Of a stretch of DNA of 64,000 nt, positions 46,229-54,296 are shown piece by piece. This DNA is from Bin5 sp965218625 (lineage in GTDB: Bacteria; Chloroflexota; Anaerolineae; Caldilineales; Caldilineaceae). Below the pieces are notes generated by a model. It had not been told where the DNA came from and did not search any database. It saw nothing but the letters and a program-made list of their open reading frames with translations. The DNA lies in the NCBI GenBank assembly GCA_965218625.1, contig CBDCLG010000011.1, positions 62,001-126,000 on the forward strand, read 5' to 3'. Each line of letters starts with the position of its first letter. The first letter of the stretch is position 1. The position numbers were made by a program, and so were the translations under genes.

Positions 46229-47215
46229 TCACACCGGCTGAGTAAGCGACTGGCTGAAAGAGGGCGGAGCCACGCCCAGGCTGGTCGTGCACTGGCAGCC
46301 GCTGCCGTCCGGAATGGGCATCGACGCCAGCAAGTCCAGCTCCATCGCCAGCGCGATTTCCGGGAAGACCTCCGTGTAAAGATGGTTGATCGTATTGTGG
46401 ATGTCGTGCTCCGGCTCCAGTCCGTGCGCGTAGTTGCTGACCATGTGATAGTAGAGCACGTGGATGCCCAGGTAGCGCGACAGGAGTGGATTGAGACAGT
46501 CGCCGTGCAGCGTGACGATCGGCGGGCGTTCCGGTTGGATTTCCGACGCGCTTTTTGAGACCGCCATCCAGTGCAGAATGTCAAAGTCGGACTCGAACGT
46601 GATCGAATCCGGCACGATCATCGCCACCCGCGTATCCGCCGGGGTCCGCACTCTTCTGATCTGGCCGCTGTCCACGTACGGCGTCAGCTTCGAAGCCATC
46701 AGCCCCTGCAGCTCTGGACAAAACGGGTCGCCCAACAGGAAGCGGCACTTCGACCACATGCTCTCGTACTGCGTGCCGGGAAGGCCGCGATGATTGAATC
46801 GTGTATAGAAGCTCCAGGGCAGGACCAGGTCGCCTGGGATTATGGCTGCGTCATCCCGGCGCCAATCCGCGATCCCGGATGTGCCGCCCACCATCATCAC
46901 CTTGACCCCGGCCTGCCAAATCACCCAGAAGCACTTTTCGAAATTCAGGTGATAGAGCGAGTCCTCCCCCACCACCTCTCCGTAGGAGGGAATCCAGATC
47001 ACGTCGCGGCCGTTGGGTGCAACCAGATGCACGACCAGCGGAGAGAGCCCGTACGGTGTATTGAGCCGTTCGCGGCTGGCAACCGTCCAGCCCTGTTCTT
47101 TGGCCCTGTCGAGAACGCCGTCAATGCCGAATCCCCAGATCGGACTGCCTGTAAACGACGCGAAATCGGCGCTGGGCCCTTCATACGTGACAGTGGGATC
47201 GATTTTCGGGTACAT
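46229..47215 (-). CDS. Divergent MTAP/PNP-like phosphorylase (paralogue B)
   Basis: 328 residues from the ATG at 47215, preceded by AAGGC. The order of blocks parallels paralogue A: SPIWGFGIDGVLDR, NTPYGLSPLVVHLVAPNGRDVIWIP, VMMVGGTSGIADW, WSFYTRFNHRG, FLLGDPFCPELQGLM, and a C-terminal VAMIVPDSITFESDFDILHWMAVSK / HMVSNYAHGLEPEHD. It is more divergent than A, but the shared framework and adjacency indicate an ancient duplication. The C-terminal tail has a Cys pair (GSGCQC) of unknown role. Next to a NitT/TauT-type importer it may process the imported compound. Confidence 0.65.
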   Translation of the reverse strand: MYPKIDPTVTYEGPSADFASFTGSPIWGFGIDGVLDRAKEQGWTVASRERLNTPYGLSPLVVHLVAPNGRDVIWIPSYGEVVGEDSLYHLNFEKCFWVIWQAGVKVMMVGGTSGIADWRRDDAAIIPGDLVLPWSFYTRFNHRGLPGTQYESMWSKCRFLLGDPFCPELQGLMASKLTPYVDSGQIRRVRTPADTRVAMIVPDSITFESDFDILHWMAVSKSASEIQPERPPIVTLHGDCLNPLLSRYLGIHVLYYHMVSNYAHGLEPEHDIHNTINHLYTEVFPEIALAMELDLLASMPIPDGSGCQCTTSLGVAPPSFSQSLTQPV

Positions 47216-47257
47216 ATTGCCTTCCAATCAGCCCGAAACCAGCCGGTCGCAACCCGG

Positions 47258-48007
47258 TTAACCCAGGTCCTCGACCTGCCAGCGGAATAGATACCTCTCG
47301 ACCGCCTTCACCAGCATATAGGCGCCCACGGCCAGCACGCTTGCGATCAACGTTACCGCCCACAGCCGGTCCGCTCTGTACTGGGTCATCGACTGTACGA
47401 TCAGATAGCCCAGCCCCTTGCGTGCGAAGATCCATTCGGCCACGATCGCGCCGATAATGCTTCCGGTAAATGCAATCTCGTGCGCGGCAATGTAGTAAGG
47501 CAGCGCGCTTGGCCAGCGCACCTTGGCGAAAATCTCCCACTGGCTGGCGTCCAATGTCTGCATACGGTCCAGCAGCACCGAATCGGCCGACTTCAACCCC
47601 TTGGTTACGTTTGCCAGGATCGGGAAAAAGGTCACCAGGACAACGATGATAATTTTGGGCAGCGGTGTGTCGCCCAAAATGATAATCAGAATCGTGGCGA
47701 TGGTGACAAAGGGGACGTTCTTGACGATCACCGTCCACGGAATGGCCAGCGCCTCCAGCCAGGGAAGATAGAGGAAGGAGATCGAGAGCGCAATCGCGAT
47801 CACATTGGCAACCGCATAGCCGGTCATGGCCTCGACAATCGTCGCCCAGGTGTGCTCGAGAAGCACCTCCCGCTACGACCAGAGGACGTCTCCAACCATA
47901 TCCGGCGGCGGCAGCAGGAAAGAAGGATACCCCGACACCTCGATCGCCAGCACCCAAAGGATCGGCACCGACACCAGCATGATGAGGTAGGCAAGACGTT
48001 CATTCAT
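47258..48007 (-). pseudogene. ABC transporter permease (SsuC/TauC type) interrupted by an in-frame TAG
   Basis: Reading from the ATG at 48007, MNERLAYLIMLVSVPILWVL forms the first membrane span and PSFLLPPPDMVGDVLWS follows. Codon 45 is TAG (47875-47873). The same frame then continues uninterrupted with REVLLEHTWATIVEAMTGYAV to the normal end, including the EAA-type loop (SALPYYIAAHEIAFTGSIIGAIVAEW). The full length of 249 residues plus the stop is normal for the family, so a single nonsense change splits the gene. A GTG at 47866 could restart a 202-residue product lacking the first span. It sits with its ATPase and two binding proteins. Confidence 0.8.
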
Positions 48008-48226
48008 AGGCTGCACCAGGCTCCGGAACTGTCCAGAATGTGATAGGCTCTCCCAAGACGTTGCCCTGCGTCGTGCCGCGAAAGAATCGCGACGCAAGAC
48101 TTGCAATGACAAACCGACGGGACGTCACCCCGCGACCGAAGTTAAATGTCCGGTCCTGTCTTCCCCTCTGCGCGCTCCGCTCGACCGGCCTGCCGCTTGA
48201 CGGCAAACACGGCAATCGAGACGAGC

Positions 48227-48979
48227 TCAGTCGCTCATCTCCACCGCTCGGTACAGCGAAGAACGGACCCGCGCCACCTCACGGAGGAATTCCTCATCAG
48301 TGCGGATCTCTCTCGATCGGGGACGCGGCATACCAACTTCGATGATTTCAGAAATGCGGCCGGGACGCGCCGACAGCACGACAATGCGGTCCGAAAGAAT
48401 CGTCGCCTCCTCCACACTGTGGGTGACGAAGACAACCGTCTTTGGCGAACGATTCAGCACCGCGCCGAGCCACTCACCCATCGATTCGCGCGTCAACTCG
48501 TCCAATGCGCCGAAAGGTTCATCAAGCAGCAGAATCGGGGGGTTGTGGACCAGCGCCGCGGCTATGTTGACCCGCTGCTGCATCCCGCCCGACAGCTGGT
48601 GCGGATAGTGATCGAGGAACCCGCCGAGCCCGAAGTCGGTCAGCAGATCTCCCGGCGAGAGCGCTCCCTCACGGCCCGTGATCTCCAGTGTCATGGATAC
48701 ATTCTTCAGGGCCGTGCGCGATGCGAGCAGGGCCGGCAGCTGAAACGCCACGCCAATCTGACGCTGGCGGCATGCGTTCCTCGGCGTGTCGCCGTTCACC
48801 TTCACCTCGCCCTCGCTCGGCTCCTCCAGCCCGGCCGCAATCCGCAGCATCGTCGTCTTGCCGCATCCTGACGGGCCGATCAGCGACACAAACTCGCCGT
48901 CACCGACGGTCAGGCTGATGTCCTGGAGCGCCTTTACAGGTCCGAACTGCTTATCGATGTGCGAAAACTGGATAGTCAA
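48227..48979 (-). CDS. ABC transporter ATP-binding protein (SsuB/TauB/NitT type)
   Basis: 250-residue ATPase with Walker A GPSGCGKTT, signature LSGGMQQR, Walker B ILLLDEPFGALD and H-loop VFVTHSVEEA. ALDELTRESMGEWL is typical of the nitrate/sulfonate/taurine subfamily. The start is uncertain. The TTG at 48979 (MTIQFSHIDKQFG) gives the normal N terminus but lacks a clear ribosome site; the open frame extends to 49114 across the end of the binding-protein gene, with an ATG at 49072. Confidence 0.88.
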   Translation of the reverse strand: MTIQFSHIDKQFGPVKALQDISLTVGDGEFVSLIGPSGCGKTTMLRIAAGLEEPSEGEVKVNGDTPRNACRQRQIGVAFQLPALLASRTALKNVSMTLEITGREGALSPGDLLTDFGLGGFLDHYPHQLSGGMQQRVNIAAALVHNPPILLLDEPFGALDELTRESMGEWLGAVLNRSPKTVVFVTHSVEEATILSDRIVVLSARPGRISEIIEVGMPRPRSREIRTDEEFLREVARVRSSLYRAVEMSD

Positions 48980-49013
48980 TGCGCTACCGTTGGGTGCTTG
49001 TTCTTGCTCTTCC

Positions 49014-50162
49014 TCACTCGCACGCAGCCAACTCCAGCTGGCCGTATTGCACCATTGACGCCACCTGGGCATTCCATCTTTCGGCCGACATCGTTCCCAG
49101 GGGCTTGTCGTCATCGCCCGTCACCAGCGGCTTCATCAGCTCGAAGCGACGCCTGGCCATTTCTATTGTCAAGGGCGCGTCGACGCCGTACCTGACCGCA
49201 ATCTCGGCCGAATTTTCCGGGTCTGCCAGCAGATGGGCGAGCCCCTGGGAAACCGCGGCTACGTAGTGGCGCACCAGATCGGGATTCTCGTTCAGGGTCT
49301 CCCGCCGCACGGCCAGGACTTCCGAATAGTCGTCCCAGCCCCACTCGCTGAACTGAAACGCGACCCAATTCATATAGCCTTGCTCCTCCATGAAGCGCGG
49401 TTCATTGATGAGCCAGGCCGCTGTGTAGTCCATCTCCCCCGTCAGTACAGGATCGGGCGTGAAGCCCGTTGTGACAATCACAAGCTGGTCGGCGCCGATG
49501 CCGTGTTTGCCGGAGATAAATTCGAAGAAGAAACCCTCTCCCTCATGGATTCCGACCGTGGTGCCGACAAAGTCCGCTGGCGTCAGACTCTTGCTGGATC
49601 GCTGGTCGCGCGGTGTGTCGTGGTCCAGACCCAGCCAGATATACGGGCTGTGCCGGATGAGCGCGCCGACGGCCACGATGTCCGCTTGCGCTGGGCCTGT
49701 TATCATCGCCGGCAACAGGCTTCCGCCGGCCGCGACCGAAAAGTCCACCTCGCCGTCGGTCAGTGTCTGCAAGTGGCCCAGGCCAGGCCCGCCGCGCACC
49801 AGCTCTGCCTCAAGGCAAACGTCGGCAAAATATCCCTTCTCGACCGCGTTATACCAAGGCGCGCCCCCGTCATTCAGAATCCAGGACATTCCGACCCTGA
49901 TCTGGTCGAAGGCTTCGCAGTCCAGCGGCTCCCAGGTTGCCTCCGGGTCGGGCAGGAAACTGTTTGTGAAGTAGCTCTCAGCCGGGAAATTCTCCTCGAC
50001 GCAGGCGAGGATACGTTGAAACTCGGCATCGTTCCCCTGCGTTTCTTCCGCCATCGCTTCGGTCCCTCCGTCGGCGGGCGGGACAACGACCGGTATGACG
50101 CAGGCGCTCGACAGGACGGCCAGGCAGCCCAGAACGCCAATCCAGGATGTGGTTTTCCGCAT
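49014..50162 (-). CDS. ABC transporter substrate-binding lipoprotein, NMT1/TauA-like (copy 1)
   Basis: 382 residues. The signal peptide ends at the lipobox LSSAC (Cys21). The mature part has IRVGMSWILNDGGAPWYNAVEKGYFADVCLEAELVRGGPG, the NMT1/THI5-like fold opening, and DFSVAAGGSLLPAM. A preceding Cys-containing extension (ILACVEENFPAES, LDCEAFDQI) is shared with copy 2 and could form a disulfide. It lies 130 bp downstream of copy 2 on the same strand and just before the ATPase gene. Fold relatives bind taurine, sulfonates, nitrate or pyrimidine/thiamine precursors; the ligand here is unknown. Confidence 0.88.
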   Translation of the reverse strand: MRKTTSWIGVLGCLAVLSSACVIPVVVPPADGGTEAMAEETQGNDAEFQRILACVEENFPAESYFTNSFLPDPEATWEPLDCEAFDQIRVGMSWILNDGGAPWYNAVEKGYFADVCLEAELVRGGPGLGHLQTLTDGEVDFSVAAGGSLLPAMITGPAQADIVAVGALIRHSPYIWLGLDHDTPRDQRSSKSLTPADFVGTTVGIHEGEGFFFEFISGKHGIGADQLVIVTTGFTPDPVLTGEMDYTAAWLINEPRFMEEQGYMNWVAFQFSEWGWDDYSEVLAVRRETLNENPDLVRHYVAAVSQGLAHLLADPENSAEIAVRYGVDAPLTIEMARRRFELMKPLVTGDDDKPLGTMSAERWNAQVASMVQYGQLELAACE

Positions 50163-50292
50163 CTTTCCGCACCTCACTTACTTTGCTGGAAGTGGGGGGC
50201 ATGGCCAACATAGGCCTCCATGACGCGACCGATTCAGCGGCCGGCGGACCTTCGCCAGCCGCTGAATTATTCAGTTCCACAGATTGGGCGGC

Positions 50293-51462
50293 CTATTCGC
50301 ACGCGTCCAGCTGCAGCTGATCGTACTGGATCATCGAGGCGACCTGCATGTTCCACCTGTCGGCCGACATGTGCGAAACGGGCAAATCATCGCTGCCGCG
50401 AACCAGGACCTCCTGCAATTCGAAGCGGCGCAAGGCCTGTTCCTTGCTCAACTGCGCGTCGACACCGTACACGACCGCAATTTCGGCCGACGCATCGGGG
50501 TTCTCGAGGAGATAGCTGAGCCCTTGCGATTGGGCGGCCAGGAAGCGCCGCACCAGGTCAGGGTTCTCCTCCAGCGTTTCGCGCCGCACGACCGTTACGT
50601 CGCCGTAGCCGTCCCAGCCCCAGTCGCTGAATCGGAATGCCACCCAGTTCATGTACCCCTTCTCTTCCATCAAACGGGGCTGGTTCATGATCCACGCGCC
50701 AATGTAGTCCATCGCCCCCAACAGTACCGGGTCCGGTGTGAATCCGGCGTCCACCAGCTCGACCGCATCGTGGTCGATTCCGTGCTTGTTGGCGAAGAAC
50801 TCAAATAGATAGTCGTTGCCGGGCTGCAGGCCCACCTTCGAGCCGATGAAATCTTCAGGAGTCAGCACCTTGTCCGACAGCTGGTCCTGCGGCGTATCGG
50901 GGTCCAGGCCCAGCCAGACGTAAGGGCTGTGTTTGAGAAAGGTGCCCACGGCGACCACATCTGCCGGTGTGCGGCTGGAGACAAGGGACGGGACCGTGCT
51001 GCCGCCGGCAACAACCGCAATGTCGACCGCCCCGCCGGCAAGCGTCTGCAAGTGGTCCAGGCCGGGCCCGCCGGCGATTAGCTCAACTTCCAGGCAGACG
51101 TCTGCGAAGAAGCCCAACTCTATGGCATTGTACCAGGGCGCCTCCTCGTCGTTAAGCACCCAGGGCATGCCCACTTTGATGCTGTCAACGCTTTCGCAGT
51201 CCATCGGCTCCCACGTCGCGTCGGCCGCGGGCAGATAGTCGTTGGTGAAATAGGATTCGGCGGGGAAGTTCTCCTCCACACAGGCGAGGATCTTATCGAA
51301 CTCCTCCTGGCTGCCCGGCTCCGGCATAGCTTCCATCTCTTCCTCGGCCGCCGGCGTTGCTGCAGCCTCCATCGGCGCCTCCGCGGGAGGCTGCGCAACA
51401 CAGGCGCTCAGGGCAAGAGCCAGCAAGGCAACCAAGAGGAATAGAAAACGTGTTTTGGTCAT
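50293..51462 (-). CDS. ABC transporter substrate-binding lipoprotein, NMT1/TauA-like (copy 2)
   Basis: 389 residues, start ATG preceded by AAGGAGCG at good spacing. The signal peptide ends at LALSAC (Cys21), followed by an Ala/Pro/Glu linker. The domain is closely similar to copy 1 throughout (ILACVEENFPAESYFTN, GGPGLDHLQTLAGGAVDIAVVAGGS, SAEIAVVYGVDAQLS). Tandem duplication of the receptor parallels that in the LIV-type operon. The IS5-family element begins 40 bp upstream of its start, so its promoter may be displaced or altered by the insertion. Confidence 0.9.
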   Translation of the reverse strand: MTKTRFLFLLVALLALALSACVAQPPAEAPMEAAATPAAEEEMEAMPEPGSQEEFDKILACVEENFPAESYFTNDYLPAADATWEPMDCESVDSIKVGMPWVLNDEEAPWYNAIELGFFADVCLEVELIAGGPGLDHLQTLAGGAVDIAVVAGGSTVPSLVSSRTPADVVAVGTFLKHSPYVWLGLDPDTPQDQLSDKVLTPEDFIGSKVGLQPGNDYLFEFFANKHGIDHDAVELVDAGFTPDPVLLGAMDYIGAWIMNQPRLMEEKGYMNWVAFRFSDWGWDGYGDVTVVRRETLEENPDLVRRFLAAQSQGLSYLLENPDASAEIAVVYGVDAQLSKEQALRRFELQEVLVRGSDDLPVSHMSADRWNMQVASMIQYDQLQLDACE

Positions 51463-51502
51463 TGTCGAACGCTCCTTAGGGTGGGTTACTTGCAGACTCT
51501 AG

Positions 51503-52723
51503 GGATACTCTGAACAAGTCTGATTGATTGTGGCATAATACTGCAATAGTGGGCGTGCGACAGGAAAATGGGGGAAGAGGACAATGGAGCAGCCGACATT
51601 TGGGGAGTTGGAATACGAAAGCAAGAAACGCAAGACGCGTCGGGAGAAATTCCTGGAGCGGATGGATGGTCTGATTCCGTGGCGTCAGCTGGAAGCGCGT
51701 ATCCGGCCGCACTATCCCAAGGCGGGACGCGGCCGGCGGCCGTATCCGTTGTCGGTGATGCTGCGCATCTACTGTGTGCAGTTGTTCTACAACCTGAGCG
51801 ATCCGGGCATGGAGGATATGCTCTACGAGGTCGAGTCGGTGCGACGGTTTGTGGGGCTGCGGTTGTCGGGTGCGCTGCCGGACGAGACGACGATACTGAA
51901 CTTTCGTCATCTGCTGGCGAGACACGAGTTGGGGTCGGTTCTATTGGAGGAGATCAATCGTCATCTGGAGTCGCAGGGAGTGCGGTTGCGGGAGGGAACG
52001 ATCATCGATGCCAGCATCATCGAGGCGCCGTCGACGACGAAGAATCGTGCGCGGCGACGCGACCCTGAGATGCATCAGACGAAGAAGGGGAATCAGTGGC
52101 ATTTTGGGATGAAGCTGCATATCGGCGCCGACGCTGAGACGGGAATCGTACATAGCGTGGCGACGACAGCGGCGAACGTGCATGACGTGACCGTGGCTTC
52201 GCGCCTGTTGCACGGAGGCGAGAAGGAGGTGTGGGGCGACGCTGGCTATCAGGGCGTGGCCAAGCGGGCGGAGATGCGGGCGCTGGATGTAGAGTGGCAT
52301 GTGGCGCTGAGGCCTGGGCGACGGCGGCAACTGCCGTCTGAAAGCGAGGAGGCGTTGGCCGAGAAGCGTAAGGCGTCGGTCAGAGCAAAGGTGGAGCATC
52401 CGTTCCTGCAGGTGAAGCGGCGCTTCGGCTATGCCAAGGTGCGCTATCGCGGCCTGGCCAAGAACACGCAACGGCTGACGTTTCTGCTGGGGCTGGCCAA
52501 CTTGATGACAGCCGAGCGCCACTTGGCGGTGTGACAAAGGGAGTCGTGCGCCGCAATCACTTTGATAGCGGCGACAGGCCCGCCGCCGAGCCGTTTTGAG
52601 GCGCAAACAGGCTTGCCTCAGCACGGCAACTGCCTGCTGACTCAGCCCAGGCCGGTTGAAAATCTTCCTGCTTCCCCCACCATTCATCTCAATCCACCAC
52701 ATGTGGACTTGTTCAGACGTTCC
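51503..52723 (+). mobile_element. Intact IS5-family insertion sequence
   Basis: 1221-bp element with terminal inverted repeats of about 18-20 bp: GGATACTCTGAACAAGTC on the left and, read inward from the right, GGAACGTCTGAACAAGTC (one gap or mismatch). Flanks CTAG (51499-51502) and TTAG (52724-52727) match the YTAR target duplication of IS5. The single transposase gene inside is complete. It is inserted between the PhyH gene and the NMT1-type binding protein. Confidence 0.85.
51584..52534 (+). CDS. IS5-family transposase
   Basis: 316-residue DDE transposase. N-terminal PF05598-like block (MDGLIPWRQLEARIRPHYPKAGRGRRPYPLSVMLRIY), then the DDE core: Asp in GTIIDASIIEAPSTTKN, Asp in VWGDAGYQGV, and Glu in RAKVEHPFLQVKR. 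HQTKKGNQWHFGMKLHIG is the family signature between them. No stop or frameshift, so it may be active. It opens 81 bp inside the left end. Confidence 0.95.
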   Translation: MEQPTFGELEYESKKRKTRREKFLERMDGLIPWRQLEARIRPHYPKAGRGRRPYPLSVMLRIYCVQLFYNLSDPGMEDMLYEVESVRRFVGLRLSGALPDETTILNFRHLLARHELGSVLLEEINRHLESQGVRLREGTIIDASIIEAPSTTKNRARRRDPEMHQTKKGNQWHFGMKLHIGADAETGIVHSVATTAANVHDVTVASRLLHGGEKEVWGDAGYQGVAKRAEMRALDVEWHVALRPGRRRQLPSESEEALAEKRKASVRAKVEHPFLQVKRRFGYAKVRYRGLAKNTQRLTFLLGLANLMTAERHLAV

Positions 52724-52779
52724 TTAGCTATCAATAGCGACATCATTGTCGGGTGTATGCGGGCGAAAAGCGTCTTTCC

Positions 52780-53529
52780 TCAGACTGCCCGCTGCGCGGC
52801 CGCCGGATAGTCGTCCCGCCTGAAGTAAGCCTTGTCCAGGGTCCCGTTGCTCGAATTTACTTCACTGGTCACCCAGTGCGTAGCATAGCCCCTGCGCCAG
52901 CGATCAGATTCGTTGCGATGCGATGTGTGCAGCGCCTGGCTGTGATGGAAGACAATGCCCCCCTTGCGTACCAGCGCCAGCGACTCCTTGCTCAGGTCGA
53001 TCAGTTCGGGCGGCGGCACCAGGTTGTACGGCTCGCCGGGGACCGCTTCATGCGGCAGGATCGGTCCCTTGTGCGACCCGTCGATGTAGCGCAGGCAGCC
53101 GTTTTCGGGCCTGACATCGTCCAGCGCGATCCACGCCGTGATTACATCGTCGCCGGGGTCGCACTGGAAGTAGAAATTGTCCTGGTGGTAGGGCTTGGCT
53201 GAACCGAAGTGCGGCGGTTTCATGAATACCTGGTCGCTCGACAGCAACGGCGCTGCGCCCAGCATCTCGGTCACCAGTTTCGTCAAGCGTCCATCCAATA
53301 CAAATGCCTGGAACTCTTTCCGCTTCAGGAACGGGGTGTCGATCTTGCGCGGCGCGATCTCGCCCCCGTCTGACGCGTCGACGACGTAGCTGTCTTCTGC
53401 GTCCTGCATCTCCTGCTGGCTCACTTCCAGCGCGATCTGGGCGATGCGGTCGGCCTCATCCCGGCTGAAAACGCCCTCCACGACCGCCCAGCCCTTCTCC
53501 CAGTAATGATTATATGCTTCTGGCTGCAT
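52780..53529 (-). CDS. Phytanoyl-CoA dioxygenase family protein
   Basis: 249-residue non-haem iron, 2-oxoglutarate-dependent oxygenase. The metal triad is His115-x-Asp117 in KPYHQDNFYFQ and a distal His in VFHHSQALHTSHRN; the Arg that holds 2-oxoglutarate follows in RNESDRWRRGYATHW. AGGAGGA precedes the ATG at 53529. Family members hydroxylate acyl-CoAs or small metabolites. The 743-bp region upstream to 54272 holds no gene. Confidence 0.93.
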   Translation of the reverse strand: MQPEAYNHYWEKGWAVVEGVFSRDEADRIAQIALEVSQQEMQDAEDSYVVDASDGGEIAPRKIDTPFLKRKEFQAFVLDGRLTKLVTEMLGAAPLLSSDQVFMKPPHFGSAKPYHQDNFYFQCDPGDDVITAWIALDDVRPENGCLRYIDGSHKGPILPHEAVPGEPYNLVPPPELIDLSKESLALVRKGGIVFHHSQALHTSHRNESDRWRRGYATHWVTSEVNSSNGTLDKAYFRRDDYPAAAQRAV

Positions 53530-54272
53530 GGAATCCTCCTCAGCGCATGAATCCCGTCGGCTCTGCACCGTTTATTCGACTTTCGCGCTGCATTATGCCA
53601 CAAAGTGCAGCTATCTCGTGGATCGGCGCCGGCGAATTTCAGCCTTCGGCGTCATCGTCTGAAATACTGCTTGCCGGATTCCGCCGTTCGGTCAGCTCAC
53701 CCCCAGAGGCAGCGCACCGAGTAAACATGAGCCCGTTCATTTGCCTCTCGTTTTCGGCCTGCCGATCTTTGACATCGCTCCTGAGTTACAGAATTATGCC
53801 CGCTGTCCGACTCTGAGACGGCCACCACTGACGGGCGCCGACATGCAAGCTGTCCCGCAGCTGAGGGTTCTCGCGCTCATCAGAGGGTTTCTTCACAGTG
53901 ATCCGCTTGCCAATTTCTCAAAGCCCCTGGGTCAAAGTGTGCTCATTTGCCGCACGAACGGACCCGCGTCCCGCGACTGCAAAGCGTTCAGTGCCGCCAT
54001 CCAAGGCGGGGCGTCGGCGGCTCTCTTGGTAAATCGAACTGCTGCGCGGGCCCCGCGCGCCCGGCAGGCGGTCCCGCCAAGCCCTGCAAACGCATTCATC
54101 AGGTCCTGGCAATGAATTCTTTCCGAAAGGGGGTGATGGCAGGGGAAGAGAGAAGACAATTGCTCTTGTTGTGGCGGTATGGCTCCAACGCCGCCCATCC
54201 ATAGGGAATCAAGCGCTGTATCCTTTGTGCACCGGCACGGTGCGCACCAACTAAGCAAGGAGTTTACAAGCA
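53530..54272. other. Intergenic region without recognisable gene
   Basis: 743 bp between divergently transcribed PhyH and oligopeptide binding-protein genes. Short open frames on both strands lack ribosome sites and family-like sequence. It probably contains the two divergent promoters, but I cannot place either with confidence. AAGGAG at 54258-54263 is the ribosome site for the ATG at 54273. Confidence 0.6.
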
Positions 54273-54296
54273 ATGTCGAGAAATCGATAGCAGTTG

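Noticed and set aside
54288..54290. Genome-wide reassignment of TAG to an amino acid
   Set aside because: Many genes here end naturally in TAG at conserved family lengths, so two internal TAGs are better explained by mutation, error or rare readthrough.
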